This document shows, one piece after another, positions 26,083-35,054 of a DNA stretch of 64,000 nt. The translations under genes were made by a program, and so were the position numbers. The DNA is from Streptomyces paradoxus. GTDB lineage: Bacteria; Actinomycetota; Actinomycetes; Streptomycetales; Streptomycetaceae. The notes below the pieces were generated by a model. The model was not told the origin of the DNA, searched no databases, and was given only the letters and a program-made list of their open reading frames with translations. Within the stretch, counting starts at the first letter, position 1; each line of letters opens with the position of its first letter. The stretch lies in contig NZ_JACHGV010000008.1 of NCBI RefSeq assembly GCF_014202475.1, positions 124,001-188,000 on the forward strand, read 5' to 3'.

Positions 26083-26865
26083 GTGAACACAGATTCCGCT
26101 GCCCACAGAGGCACCGGCCGTGCACCGCGCCCCTTCGCCGCTGCACGGCCCACCACCGGCGGCACCGTCCGCCGCACCCTGCTGCGCACCGCCCTGACGG
26201 GGGCCGCGGCGCTCGGCGCGGGCCTCGGCGCCGCCGGGCCGGCCACCGCGGCCACCCCGGTCCGGGACACCCGCCCGAGGCCCGGCACCCCCGCCGAAGC
26301 CCTGCGCGAACTGGCCGCGGGCAACCGCCGCTGGCGCGCCTTCCGGGAACGCCACCCGCACGAGGACCCCGCCCTGCGCCGGACGCTGGCCACCGGCCAG
26401 CACCCCTTCGCGGTCGTGCTCGGCTGCATCGACTCGCGCGTGCCCCCGGAGCTCGTCTTCGACCAGGGCCTCGGCGACCTGATGACCGTGCGCACCGCCG
26501 GCGAGGTGCTGGACGAGGCCGTCCTCGGCAGCGTCGCCTACGGCGTCCTGGAGCTCGCCATACCCCTCGTCGTCGTCCTCGGACACCAGTCGTGCGGCGC
26601 TGTCCGGGCCGCCGTCGAGGCGGAGGAGTCCGGGACGAAGCTGCCCGCACACATGCAGTACCTCGTCGACCAGATACGCCCTGCCATCGACCACGACAAG
26701 GAAGGAGACGCCCGGATCGACGCGACCGTGAGCGCCAACGTCCGGCTCGTGCGCTCCCGGCTGGCCGCGGAACCCGAACTGGCCGCCAGGATCGGCACGG
26801 GCAAGCTGGCGATCGTCGGTGCCCGCTACGAACTGACCACCCAGGCGGTCCACCGCCTGGCCTGA
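26083..26865 (+). CDS. exported beta-carbonic anhydrase
   Basis: A 260-residue beta-class carbonic anhydrase with an export signal. After a basic N terminus, RRTLLRTALTGAAALGAGLG is a twin-arginine-like signal with hydrophobic core, cleavage expected after ATA-A near residue 57. The enzyme part has VLGCIDSRVPPE (zinc Cys, the Asp-Arg dyad), LMTVRTAGEVL, and VVVLGHQSCGAVRAA (zinc His and Cys); all zinc ligands are present. It interconverts CO2 and bicarbonate, here apparently outside the membrane, which is unusual for beta enzymes but seen in actinomycete genomes. GTG 26083 has no ribosome site and may be leaderless. A terminator follows. Confidence 0.88.
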   Translation: MNTDSAAHRGTGRAPRPFAAARPTTGGTVRRTLLRTALTGAAALGAGLGAAGPATAATPVRDTRPRPGTPAEALRELAAGNRRWRAFRERHPHEDPALRRTLATGQHPFAVVLGCIDSRVPPELVFDQGLGDLMTVRTAGEVLDEAVLGSVAYGVLELAIPLVVVLGHQSCGAVRAAVEAEESGTKLPAHMQYLVDQIRPAIDHDKEGDARIDATVSANVRLVRSRLAAEPELAARIGTGKLAIVGARYELTTQAVHRLA

Positions 26866-26871
26866 CCATCC

Positions 26872-26904
26872 GCCCGGTCCGCTGCACGCGACAGCGGACC
26901 GGGC
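26872..26904. terminator. terminator between convergent genes
   Basis: GCCCGGTCCGCTG (26872-26884) and CAGCGGACCGGGC (26892-26904) pair perfectly with a 7-base loop, just after the carbonic anhydrase stop and before the stop of the opposite gene at 26912. Confidence 0.82.
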
Positions 26905-26911
26905 CGCGCCG

Positions 26912-28305
26912 TCACACCTGAAGCGGGTTGTACCGCGCCGCCGCCATCAGATACCAGGCGGTCGCCCCCGTGTGCCGGTACGGGTAGTAGCCGAAGCCGA
27001 ATCCGGTGTCCAGCGGACTGCTCGCGGACACCACCCCACAGCGCTCGGGCAGTGCCTTCCCGCCGACGGTCTGACCGCCGCCCAGCAGGTCCTGTGCCTG
27101 TTCCGTGGACGCGATCAGACGCCGGGCGCGTGCCTCGTCGCCCCGCGCCCCTCTGTCACGCAGGGCGAGCGCGAGGTGGGCCGTCCCCTCGAACCACACG
27201 CCGTTGCGGTCGGGCTTGGGCTGGCCGGCGGCGATCGGGGCGTCCTCGTCCGCGAGGAGGCTCGCCGAACTGAAGGTGACACCCTCGTACGACTGCCCCT
27301 CGGGCACCGTGCTGTTGACGCGTCCGGAGTGGTCCGTGACGGCCAGCTCGGCCGCGGCCCAGTCCAGCGAACGGGAGAAGCGGCGCGAACCGAGCGCGAG
27401 GCGTGTCCAGGTCTGGGTGTCCTCCGGGACCGGGGACTTGTTGACCGTGACACCGTCATTGGTGCCGGTGTAGAAGAAACCACCGGACGGCTCCCACATT
27501 CGCCGCACGAACGCCTCGGCCCGCCCCCGCCGTTCCAGCCCCACACCCGGTCGCCGGTGAGCCGGGCGAGCCGGCCGAACAGGCAGACCAGGTCGGTGTT
27601 GTGCTCGGTCGAGGTGAACGGCAGCTTCTGATTCGCCCCGTCGACCCCGAACTTGAAGCCGCCGAGAGGCTCGTCGGTCCTGCCGTTGCGCTCGATCCAC
27701 TCGCCGATCCGCACGGCACCGTCCAGGAAGCGGCGCGCCCCGGTCCGCCGGGCGAGGGCGCTCAGCGCGATGCCGGCCCAGGCCATGTCGCCCACGGCGG
27801 TGCCGGTGAAGCCGAACTGCGTCCCGACATTGGCCGTGCCGTCCGCCCGCACGAAGCCGTCGGGCTGGAGCGAGCCGTCGTAGAAGGTGTACGGCCCGAC
27901 GTTGTAGGCCTGCCGGAGCCTGCCGTCGTCGTACGCCGGGTCGTGGCCCTGGGCATGGAGCAGCGCATCACCCAGCGCCTCGGCCCTGGCCAGTGCGGCG
28001 GAGGTCCGGGCCGCGAGGTGGGCGAGGATCACGAGGGCGTTGTCGTAGGTGAACGCGGTGCTGAACAGGCCGGCCTGGTCGGTGTAGCTCTGGGCCAGGC
28101 GAAGGGTGCCGTGGTCGGGGTAGGCGTCCATGGCGGCGGCGAGGAAGGCCAGTCCCCGGGCCGGGGCCGAGGCGGGGCGCGCGCCGGCGGAACCGGCCGC
28201 GAAGGCCTGCCCCGGGCCGGCGGCGGTGAGCCCCGCGGCACTGATGCCGAGTCCGGCACCGATGAGCGAACGCCGGCTGAGCGCCGGGCCTTGTCTGCCA
28301 GTCAT
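26912..28305 (-). pseudogene. Tat-exported alpha/alpha-barrel glycosidase-like protein, frameshifted
   Basis: From ATG 28305 (AGGGAG upstream): RRSLIGAGLGISAAGL is a Tat signal, then TYDNALVILAHLAARTSAAL, QAYNVGPYTFYDGSLQPDGF, QFGFTGTAVGDMAWAGIALS, PFTSTEHNTDLVCLFGRLAR, a helical toroid pattern like GH8/GH-type secreted enzymes. At about 27530, in GGCGGGGGCGGGCC, sense passes to another frame: AEAFVRRMWEPSGGFFYTGT, TQTWTRLALGSRRFSRSLDW, GVWFEGTAHLALALRDRG, GFGYYPYRHTGATAWYLMAA. One extra G restores a ~463-residue protein. Either a recent mutation or a homopolymer miscall. A LacI-type palindrome lies just upstream, suggesting sugar-controlled expression. Confidence 0.72.
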
Positions 28306-28314
28306 GGGTCTCCC

Positions 28315-28330
28315 TTGAGAGCGCTCTCAA
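28315..28330. promoter_or_regulatory. LacI-family operator upstream of the Tat-exported protein
   Basis: TTGAGAGCGCTCTCAA, a perfect 16-base palindrome with the central CG step typical of LacI-family operators, 10 bases before the ATG at 28305. The same 14-base core occurs at 39258 before the GH64 gene. Similar to CebR-type operators (TGGGAGCGCTCCCA) of Streptomyces but with A for G at the third positions. Confidence 0.75.
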
Positions 28331-28421
28331 TCAGTGGGCGCTCATTGTGCTGGCGCGCCGGGGCGGGGTCAACGCTCCGGTCGGAAGGGAGAGTTGGCGG
28401 AGAAGGCGAACGGGAAGCGGA

Positions 28422-30140
28422 TCACTCGCAGACGATCTCGTCACGTGGCGTGTAGTGCGTGCGGTACGGCTCCCGCTTCACTTCCCGGCCGTCGTTGTAG
28501 AAGACCCGCTCCACGGTGACGTCGAAGCCTTCGAGCGGTGTCTGCGGGACGCACTCCTTGTCGTCGCTCACCTTCTTCTCCGGCTTCTTCACCTCGGTAC
28601 GCGGGCCCGTGACCGACTTGATCTCGTCGTACTTGCGGGTGCCGAGGAAGGAGACGGTGACGGAAGTGTCGGTGGACTCGGCCTGGATGTAGACGGCCTT
28701 GCCGGAGTCGTTGGCGAACCGCAGGTCCAGGCTGCCCCAGGCGACCGTCGCCTCGCGGCCCTCCGGGTAGCGCTCGATGTAGAACGAGTGCGCTCCGTGC
28801 TCCACGGGCTTGAGCCCGGCGAAGAACAGCGCGTTGTACACGGTCGTCGCCACGGCCGAGACACCGCCGCCGGAGGCCTTGGTGAACTTGTCGTCCAGGA
28901 TGATGATGCCGTCCATGAAGCCGTTGGCCTCGGTGCGCTCACCGACGGTCCGGTTGAAGCTCCAGGTCTCGTCCGGCCTGACGAGAGAGCCATTGATGAG
29001 TTCCACCGCCCGGCCTATGTTCTTCGTGCGGTACTCGGCCGGTTCGAAGTTGACGGTGAAGGAGGACATCCTCTCCGTCAGCCCCAGCTCCGCGGCGTTC
29101 TCGCGGGTCACCTCCGGCCGGGTCTCACGGACCTCCACCTCGCCGCTGCGGGCGGCGCCCGACTCGGTGAGCAGCGGCAGCACGGCCTGGCCCAGCGCCT
29201 TGTCGGTGACCGACCGGCCCACCGTGGCGTCCTCGGCCACCACGGCCTTTTCGCCCTCCGGCCGCAGCTTCGCGTTCTCGGCGGTCGTGGAGATGTCGTC
29301 CAGGGGACCGGCCACGGACGGCTCGGCGCGCAGCCCCTTGGCGTCGAGCTTTGGTCTGAGTTCGCCGCCGCGGTCCGGCCGCATGGTCAGATGCGCGCCC
29401 AGAGCTTCCTGGCCGACCGTGAACCGCCGGCCGGCGGCGGTGAGCGTCACCGGGCCCGACATGGCGGGCTCCGCGAAGGTGCGCACCGCCCGCTCCACCT
29501 CGCCGGCGGTGACCTCCGGCCGGGTCTCGCGGGTGGGCAGGGGAGTGACCGTACGGGTCTCACCGCGCAGGAAGGAGTCGCGCAGGGGCCGGACCGCGGC
29601 GTCCACGTCCAGCGCGTACCCCGTCCGCGGCATGACCGCCTTCACCCGGCCGTCGTCGAACGCGACGCCGCCGTCCCTGACCTTCTGGTCGAGCCCCTTC
29701 GCCAGCTGCCCGAGGGACGCCCGGGCCTTGTCCTCGTCGAGGTCCACGACCGGGTCGATCTCGCCGCCCGACCGGAAGATCCCCCCGAACACGCTGACCG
29801 GATCGGCGCCGGTGCGCGCCGCTCGGTCGACGGTCTCCTCGACGTCGTAGGAGAGGCCCGCGCGCTCCGGATCGACCCGGCCCGTGCGGTCACCGACCTT
29901 CACGGGCAGTTCCCGGGCACCGGCCGCGCCCAGCTCCCGTTCCAGCTTCCGCACCGCCTCCGCGGGGCTCAGCCCCCCGATGTCCACGCCGCGCACGGTC
30001 GTGCCGGAGTCGATCTGGCCGCCCGTGAGGAGCAGCCCGGCGAGATACAGACCACCGACCCCCACGGCCAGCGCGCCGCCGGCCAGGGCCACGGGCGGGA
30101 GGGAGGTGATGCGCGGGAGGAAGGCTGTACGGGGGCGCAT
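28422..30140 (-). CDS. VanW-family membrane-anchored cell-wall protein
   Basis: A 572-residue protein with a short cytoplasmic N terminus, one membrane segment (VALAGGALAVGVGGLYLAGLLL, about 17-38) and a large outside part. Two PG_binding_4-type repeats (GLSPAEAVRKLERELG ... VDPERAGLSYDVEETVDRAA; and VTPLPTRETRPEVTAGEVER) precede the VanW domain (FNRTVGERTEANGFMDGIII, GGGVSAVATTVYNALFFAGL, HSFYIERYPEGREATVAWGS). VanW proteins are linked to peptidoglycan and to some glycopeptide-resistance loci but the reaction is unknown. Here there are no van genes, so a housekeeping envelope role is likelier. ATG 30140 follows CTGGAGACCC; an upstream frame extension lacks support. Confidence 0.9.
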   Translation of the reverse strand: MRPRTAFLPRITSLPPVALAGGALAVGVGGLYLAGLLLTGGQIDSGTTVRGVDIGGLSPAEAVRKLERELGAAGARELPVKVGDRTGRVDPERAGLSYDVEETVDRAARTGADPVSVFGGIFRSGGEIDPVVDLDEDKARASLGQLAKGLDQKVRDGGVAFDDGRVKAVMPRTGYALDVDAAVRPLRDSFLRGETRTVTPLPTRETRPEVTAGEVERAVRTFAEPAMSGPVTLTAAGRRFTVGQEALGAHLTMRPDRGGELRPKLDAKGLRAEPSVAGPLDDISTTAENAKLRPEGEKAVVAEDATVGRSVTDKALGQAVLPLLTESGAARSGEVEVRETRPEVTRENAAELGLTERMSSFTVNFEPAEYRTKNIGRAVELINGSLVRPDETWSFNRTVGERTEANGFMDGIIILDDKFTKASGGGVSAVATTVYNALFFAGLKPVEHGAHSFYIERYPEGREATVAWGSLDLRFANDSGKAVYIQAESTDTSVTVSFLGTRKYDEIKSVTGPRTEVKKPEKKVSDDKECVPQTPLEGFDVTVERVFYNDGREVKREPYRTHYTPRDEIVCE

Positions 30141-30357
30141 GGGTCTCCAGAAGATCGGTACGAGGGTGCACCCGATGACGCGACGATGCGCGGGCAAACA
30201 CATCAAGCTATCCACACCTCGGGGGCGAACCGGTATGGCCCAGACCACTTATGTCCGAGATCATTCCCGAACCGGCTGGACCGGCCCGGCCGCCGGGCAC
30301 GGGCACAGAGTGGTAACGACGAACAACGGTCGGGCCGTTGACACGGTCTAGGCCACC

Positions 30358-31623
30358 ATGAAGATCTCTTTCCTGATTCACAACGCCTACGGAATCGGAG
30401 GCACGATCACCACCACGTTCAACCTGGCCGGGGCCCTGGCCGAACGGCACGACGTGGAGATCGTCTCCGCGTTACGCCACCGGGAACACCCCAACCTCGT
30501 CCCGGATCCACGGGTGCGGCTGCGGGCGCTGGTGGACCTGCGCAAGGAGGCGGACCATCCGCTGCACCAGAGACCCGCGAGGGTGTTCCCGCCCGCCGAG
30601 TACCGCCACCACCAGTACAGCGAGCTGACCGACCAGCGCATCGGCGAGTGCCTCGCGGCGCTCGACGCCGACGTCGTGATCGGCACCCGCCCGGGCCTCA
30701 ACGTGCACATCGCCCGCCAGGCCCCGCAGCACGTCCTGCGCGTCGGCCAGGAGCACCTCACCCTCGACAACCATTCGCCGCGGCTGCGCACCGCCCTGCG
30801 CCGCGCCTACCGCCGCCTCGACGTGATCACCACCGTCACGGAGGCGGACGCCGCCGCCTACCGGCGCCAGATGTGGCTGCCCGGCGTCCATGTGGAGGCC
30901 CTCCCGAACAGCGTCCCCGACCCCGCCCTGCCTCCCGCCGACAGCACCGCCAAGGTGGTGATCGCCGCGGGCCGCCTGGTTCCGGTCAAGCGCTACGACC
31001 TCCTCATCGAGGCGTTCACCCGGGTCGCTGCCGTACACCCCGACTGGCAGCTGCGCATCTACGGCAAGGGCGAGGAGCAGCCCAGGCTACGGGAGCTCAT
31101 CGAGCGCCTCGGCATGTGGAACAACGTGTTCCTGATGGGGGCCGCCACCCCCATGGAGGCCGAATGGGCCAAGGGCTCGATCGGCGCGGCCGCGTCCGAC
31201 TTCGAGCCGTTCGGCATGACCATCGTCGAGGCGATGCGCTGCGGGCTGCCCGTCGTCAGCACCGACTGCCCCTACGGCCCCGGCGAGATCATCGCGGACG
31301 GCACCGACGGCAGGCTGGTCCCGGTCGGGGACCGTGACGCGCTCGCCGCGGCCCTGCTGGACCTCGTCGGCGACGACGAGCGGCGAAGCCGCATGAGCCG
31401 GGCCGCCCTGGCCAACGCGCGCCGCTTCGCCCCCGGCCCCGTCGTCGCCCAGGCCGAGCGCCTCCTGGAGACCGCCGCCGCGGCCAGGAGCACAGGCCGG
31501 ACGGCCACCCCGCCGCAGCACCGCACCCAGAGCGCCCTGACCGGCCGTGGCCACGCCGCCCGCGACGCCGCCCACGCCGCTGCCGCCGGCGTACTGCGCT
31601 CGATACGGAAGGGACGCCGATGA
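30358..31623 (+). CDS. glycosyltransferase, GT4/GT-B fold
   Basis: A 421-residue GT-B glycosyltransferase. MKISFLIHNAYGIGGTITTT is the N-terminal acceptor-domain start; AAGRLVPVKRYDLLIEAFTR, WQLRIYGKGEEQPRLRELIE, GAAASDFEPFGMTIVEAMRCGLPV (family-4 EX7E motif, E..E) and DCPYGPGEII form the nucleotide-sugar domain. The C-terminal ~50 residues are basic and alanine-rich (HAARDAAHAAAAGVLRSIRK), perhaps a membrane-binding tail. Its stop overlaps the next gene's start (ATGA), so the two are coupled. Divergent from the vanW-like gene across 217 bases. Probably builds a surface glycan or modified lipid; substrate unknown. Confidence 0.88.
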   Translation: MKISFLIHNAYGIGGTITTTFNLAGALAERHDVEIVSALRHREHPNLVPDPRVRLRALVDLRKEADHPLHQRPARVFPPAEYRHHQYSELTDQRIGECLAALDADVVIGTRPGLNVHIARQAPQHVLRVGQEHLTLDNHSPRLRTALRRAYRRLDVITTVTEADAAAYRRQMWLPGVHVEALPNSVPDPALPPADSTAKVVIAAGRLVPVKRYDLLIEAFTRVAAVHPDWQLRIYGKGEEQPRLRELIERLGMWNNVFLMGAATPMEAEWAKGSIGAAASDFEPFGMTIVEAMRCGLPVVSTDCPYGPGEIIADGTDGRLVPVGDRDALAAALLDLVGDDERRSRMSRAALANARRFAPGPVVAQAERLLETAAAARSTGRTATPPQHRTQSALTGRGHAARDAAHAAAAGVLRSIRKGRR

Positions 31624-32579
31624 GCACACCGGGAGACAGGACGTCGAAGGAGCCGCGTGAAGGCGCGACGCCGGACACACCACGGGTGCCGCCGGGCCCG
31701 CCGCACGAGGGCATGACGCCGGGCGTGCCGCACCGGGGCGCGGCGCCGGGCACCCCGCGAACCACGACGGCGAGCCCCCGGCACGCAACCCACCCGCGCG
31801 CCGACTGCGCGATCGACGCCGACGGCCGGATCACCTTCCGGCTGCCGCCGGCCCCCGGCGCACAACCCCGGCTGCTCCTGCGGCTGCGGCCCAGGAAGGG
31901 GCGGGCCGAGACGACCCTTCGCCTCCTCGACCTGGAGCCCGAACGGGCCGACGGCCACCGGCATGCCGTACTGGAACCGCACCCCGTCCTCGACGAGGGC
32001 CGCTGGGACGTGTACCTGCTGCCGGAATCCGATGCCGAGCGCCGACGGGTGCGCCCCGGCCTGCGGGATCTGCGCAGCCTCGTCGACGGTCACCTGCGCG
32101 ACCGCCCAGCGCCGGTCGCGGTCAGGATCCCGTACACCACGAAGGACGGCTTCCTCGCCATCAGGGCCTGGCGGCGCACCGCCCACGCGGAGGCCGGCAC
32201 CATCGACGTCACGGACCGGGCCATGACGATCACGGCCCGCCTGCACGGCGCCGAGCTCGGCGGGGACGCCGCCGTGCGCCTGCGGCTGCGCGGCACCGAC
32301 ACCGTACGCACCCTCCGCCCCCGGACCGACGACGACGCCAGGGGCTTCTCCTTCACCGTCGGTGCCGGTGACCTGGCGGACGACGGCGGGGGAGCGGCCG
32401 GCGTCTGGGACGCCTACGTCCGCCCCACGGCCGGTGCACCACTGGTCAGGGTCGGTCGGCTGCTCGACGACGTGGCGGACCGCAAGCACGTGTACGTCTA
32501 CCCCGCGATCGAGACGGCCGGCTCCGCTCTCCGCCCGTACTACACCGTCGACAACGACTTCGCGATAGAGGTGACGTAA
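31620..32579 (+). CDS. conserved protein coupled to the glycosyltransferase
   Basis: A 319-residue protein translated from an ATGA overlap with the glycosyltransferase gene. The first ~60 residues are Pro/Gly/Thr-rich and disordered; the rest is two beta-rich repeats, each starting with a polar strand pair (CAIDADGRITFRLPPAPG and TIDVTDRAMTITARLHGAEL) and holding WDVYLLPESDAERRRV and WDAYVRPTAGAPLVRVGRLL, i.e. an internal duplication with conserved WD-Y segments. Similar sequences in Streptomyces are labelled transferase, without proof. It may bind the glycan made by its partner. Ends IPYTTKDGF/PYYTVDNDFAIEV, again duplicated. Confidence 0.8.
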   Translation: MSTPGDRTSKEPREGATPDTPRVPPGPPHEGMTPGVPHRGAAPGTPRTTTASPRHATHPRADCAIDADGRITFRLPPAPGAQPRLLLRLRPRKGRAETTLRLLDLEPERADGHRHAVLEPHPVLDEGRWDVYLLPESDAERRRVRPGLRDLRSLVDGHLRDRPAPVAVRIPYTTKDGFLAIRAWRRTAHAEAGTIDVTDRAMTITARLHGAELGGDAAVRLRLRGTDTVRTLRPRTDDDARGFSFTVGAGDLADDGGGAAGVWDAYVRPTAGAPLVRVGRLLDDVADRKHVYVYPAIETAGSALRPYYTVDNDFAIEVT

Positions 32580-32769
32580 GACCGATTCGCCGAAATGCCC
32601 GAAATGAAAATTCCTGGACTTCCGGATGGTCGTTTCGGTGATGCGCCGCGACAGCGATGTGTGGGTTTTGTGTAAAGCGGCGGCAAAAGGGGTCAGGGGC
32701 TTGTTCTCAACAGCCGCACATCGGGAGGGGACTTGCGGCTATAACCAAACTCAAGTACCTAGATGAATC

Positions 32770-33429
32770 ATGAACCTGTTCAACCGCGTTGTGCCGTCCC
32801 GCCGGCAGGCACAGCTCCCCCCACAGCGCCCCGTCGGCGCACCGGCATCCTCCACTGCCGTGCTGCCGGACCCCAACCTGGCCGATCTGTCCGGTGAATG
32901 GGTCGTCGACCCCGCGCACAGCAGGATCGGCTTCTCCGTCCGGCACGCCATGGTGACCACCGTGCGCGGTTGTTTCCTGGAGTACGAAAGCCGGCTCTAC
33001 TTCGACGCGTACGACCCCACACGGTCACGGGCCGACATCACTCTGTTCACCTCCAGCGTGGATACCGGAGTGGAACAACGCGACGCGCACTTGGTCGGCC
33101 GTGACTTCCTCGACGCCGCGACCTATCCGCGTATGCGCTTCACCAGCACGGGGGTGGCTCAGACGGGCGCCGACCTGTTCAGCATGTCGGGGGAACTGAC
33201 CATCAAAGGGATCTCCCGTCCCGTCGTACTCGACATGACCTATATCGGGAATGTCACCGACCCCTTCGGATACGACCGGGTCGGCTTCGACGGCACCACC
33301 ACCATCAACCGCTCCGACTGGGGCCTGACGTACAACAGCAGGCTGGCCGAGGGCGGCGCGATGGTGAGCGAGAAGGTGCGCCTGCAGCTCGACATCGCTG
33401 CCATCCGCACGGCGCCCTCGGGCGGCTGA
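32770..33429 (+). CDS. YceI-family lipid/polyisoprenoid-binding protein
   Basis: A 219-residue YceI-family lipocalin-like protein. After ~40 variable residues, GEWVVDPAHSRIGFSVRHAM is the signature, followed by RADITLFTSSVDTGVEQRDAHL, FLDAATYPRMRFTSTGV, GELTIKGISRPVVLDMTYIG, DPFGYDRVGFDGTTTINRSD and a final LQLDIAAI. Members bind isoprenoid chains and respond to base or oxidative stress; no secretion signal is evident here, so it may be cytoplasmic. ATG 32770 lacks a ribosome site; TACCTA upstream could be a -10 for a leaderless message. Convergent with the MOSC gene. Confidence 0.9.
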   Translation: MNLFNRVVPSRRQAQLPPQRPVGAPASSTAVLPDPNLADLSGEWVVDPAHSRIGFSVRHAMVTTVRGCFLEYESRLYFDAYDPTRSRADITLFTSSVDTGVEQRDAHLVGRDFLDAATYPRMRFTSTGVAQTGADLFSMSGELTIKGISRPVVLDMTYIGNVTDPFGYDRVGFDGTTTINRSDWGLTYNSRLAEGGAMVSEKVRLQLDIAAIRTAPSGG

Positions 33430-33444
33430 CCGCACCGGGGCGCT

Positions 33445-33942
33445 TCACGACGCGGCGTCGGCCCCGGCCACGATCCGGAACGTGGCCGGGCCGAGCGTGA
33501 GAACCCCGTCGCTCAGGGGGATGCACCGCACGCCGCCCCGGCCGCGCAGGGCCCGCTGCGCCCCCGGGCCCATGGTGACGTCCATCCACGCGCAGGGCCG
33601 GGCGGGGCGCTTCACGGCGAACACCAGCGGCCCGGTGCCGCAGTCGAGCGAGATCGTCGCCCCGACGCAGGCATCGATGTCGACTCCCCTGAGCAGGATG
33701 TTCCTGCGCGTGTGCCGCAGATCCGCGCCGGCCGGGAGGTTCTCCGCGGCCATGATGGTCACCGCCGCGTTGCGGTGGGCGGGCCGGGCGTAGTAGCGGT
33801 CGCCGACCAGTCCCAGCCCGCTGCGTACCTCCACCCGGGTGACCCGCTCGTCCGAGGGACCGGGGGACGGCCCGTCCGACGGGCGTCCGGCCAGCCGGTG
33901 CGCGGGAGACACCAGCAGCTGCAGCACCTCCACCTCGGTCAT
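33445..33942 (-). CDS. MOSC-domain protein
   Basis: A 165-residue single-domain MOSC protein (molybdenum cofactor sulfurase C-terminal fold). LGLVGDRYYARPAHRNAAVT, ENLPAGADLRHTRRNILLRG (normally xxxRRNIxxxG), VKRPARPCAWMDVTM (with the conserved Cys) and GGVRCIPLSDG match the sulfur-carrier family seen in YiiM and mARC. These proteins bind or sulfurate pterin-molybdenum cofactor or reduce N-hydroxylated bases. The ATG at 33942 with GGGTGGG before it is used; a GTG nine bases earlier is possible. Stands alone. Confidence 0.86.
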   Translation of the reverse strand: MTEVEVLQLLVSPAHRLAGRPSDGPSPGPSDERVTRVEVRSGLGLVGDRYYARPAHRNAAVTIMAAENLPAGADLRHTRRNILLRGVDIDACVGATISLDCGTGPLVFAVKRPARPCAWMDVTMGPGAQRALRGRGGVRCIPLSDGVLTLGPATFRIVAGADAAS

Positions 33943-33998
33943 GACGCCCACCCTACGTCTCGGTAACCACCGTCGAGGGGGCGCGGAGCCTCAGCCCG

Positions 33999-35003
33999 TC
34001 ACTCCCGCAGCCCGGGCTCGCGGTCCTCCAGCGGAGCCCGGCCGTCCGCCGCCTCGCCCGCGGTCAGGTGCTCAAGGACCTCGACCAGTTCCTGGCAGGC
34101 GCGCTCCACGGAACGCCGTGTGTAGATCTGCTCGGTGATCACCGCGGACAGGATCAGGGCGGTGAGTGCCATCGCCCCGTTGAAGGCCTGCAGCTTCATC
34201 ATCACCTCGACCCGGCTGAGCCGTTCGAACGGCCCGACCCGGTCGGTCGCGGCCACCGTGGTCATGACCGAGGCGAACAAAGCGCACAGCAGGCTGCCTG
34301 CCAGCTGGAACCGCAGAGCCGCCCAGATCAGCAGCGGATAGACGAGGAACAGCAGACTCACGGAACTGTGCGCGGCCAGGGGTACGAGGCAGCAGGCGAT
34401 GACCGCGAGCCCCAGAGCCTCCTTCCAGCGCGACATGGGCAGCGGCAGGCGCACCCGGAACAGCAGGAGCAGTACCGGCGTGACGATGAGCACGCCCATG
34501 GCGTCACCGACCCACCAGGCCAGCCAGACCGCCCAGAAGCCGTGCTGTTCGATCTTGTCCGTGACGAGCAGGGTGCCGGCGCCGGTGGTCGCGCTGATCA
34601 GCATCGCGGTGAACGCGCCCAGGAAGACCAGGGCGAGACCGTCCCGCAGCCGCGCGAGATCGGTGCGGAAGCCGGCCCGCCGCAGCAGCAGGTACCCGGC
34701 GACGGGACCGGCCGTGTTGCCCGCCAGGACGCAGAGAGCCGACGGCGTGAGGGACGTGAGGGAGAGGATGACGAAGAAGGCGCCCAGGGCGATCCCGGGC
34801 CAGCAGCGCAGCCCGAGGATCAGCAGGCAGGCCACCGCGACGCCGGTGGGCGGCCAGATCGGGGTGACGACCGCGCCCTCGACGACCAGTTCCCGCAACA
34901 GCCCCAGCTGCGCGGACACGTAGTAGCAGGCGGCGACGGCCAGCGTCCGCAGAGCGGCGACGACCGGCGTACGCAGATCCTGGCTACCCACCACAGCAGC
35001 CAT
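33999..35003 (-). CDS. MASE1-domain integral membrane sensor
   Basis: A 334-residue protein with about eight hydrophobic segments between residues 15 and 295 (AALRTLAVAACYYVSAQLGL, TPIWPPTGVAVACLLILGLR, AVWLAWWVGDAMGVLIVTPV are typical MASE1 signatures: the PIWPP and WxGDAxG motifs). MASE1 is normally the N-terminal sensor of kinases, cyclases or phosphatases; here it ends after a short cytoplasmic tail (ACQELVEVLEHLTAGEAADG) with no output domain. It follows the PP2C phosphatase gene by 51 bases, same strand, so the two are probably a split sensor/output pair. Signal unknown. Confidence 0.88.
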   Translation of the reverse strand: MAAVVGSQDLRTPVVAALRTLAVAACYYVSAQLGLLRELVVEGAVVTPIWPPTGVAVACLLILGLRCWPGIALGAFFVILSLTSLTPSALCVLAGNTAGPVAGYLLLRRAGFRTDLARLRDGLALVFLGAFTAMLISATTGAGTLLVTDKIEQHGFWAVWLAWWVGDAMGVLIVTPVLLLLFRVRLPLPMSRWKEALGLAVIACCLVPLAAHSSVSLLFLVYPLLIWAALRFQLAGSLLCALFASVMTTVAATDRVGPFERLSRVEVMMKLQAFNGAMALTALILSAVITEQIYTRRSVERACQELVEVLEHLTAGEAADGRAPLEDREPGLRE

Positions 35004-35054
35004 CAGACACCGAGGCAGCCGCCCCGGCGAGGCAGGAGCGCGTGTCGTGCGGCC

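Noticed and set aside
28422..30140. Glycopeptide-resistance link through VanW
   Set aside because: No vanR/S/H/A/X or D-Ala-D-Lac genes in the window; VanW domains are common in Streptomyces without such a link.
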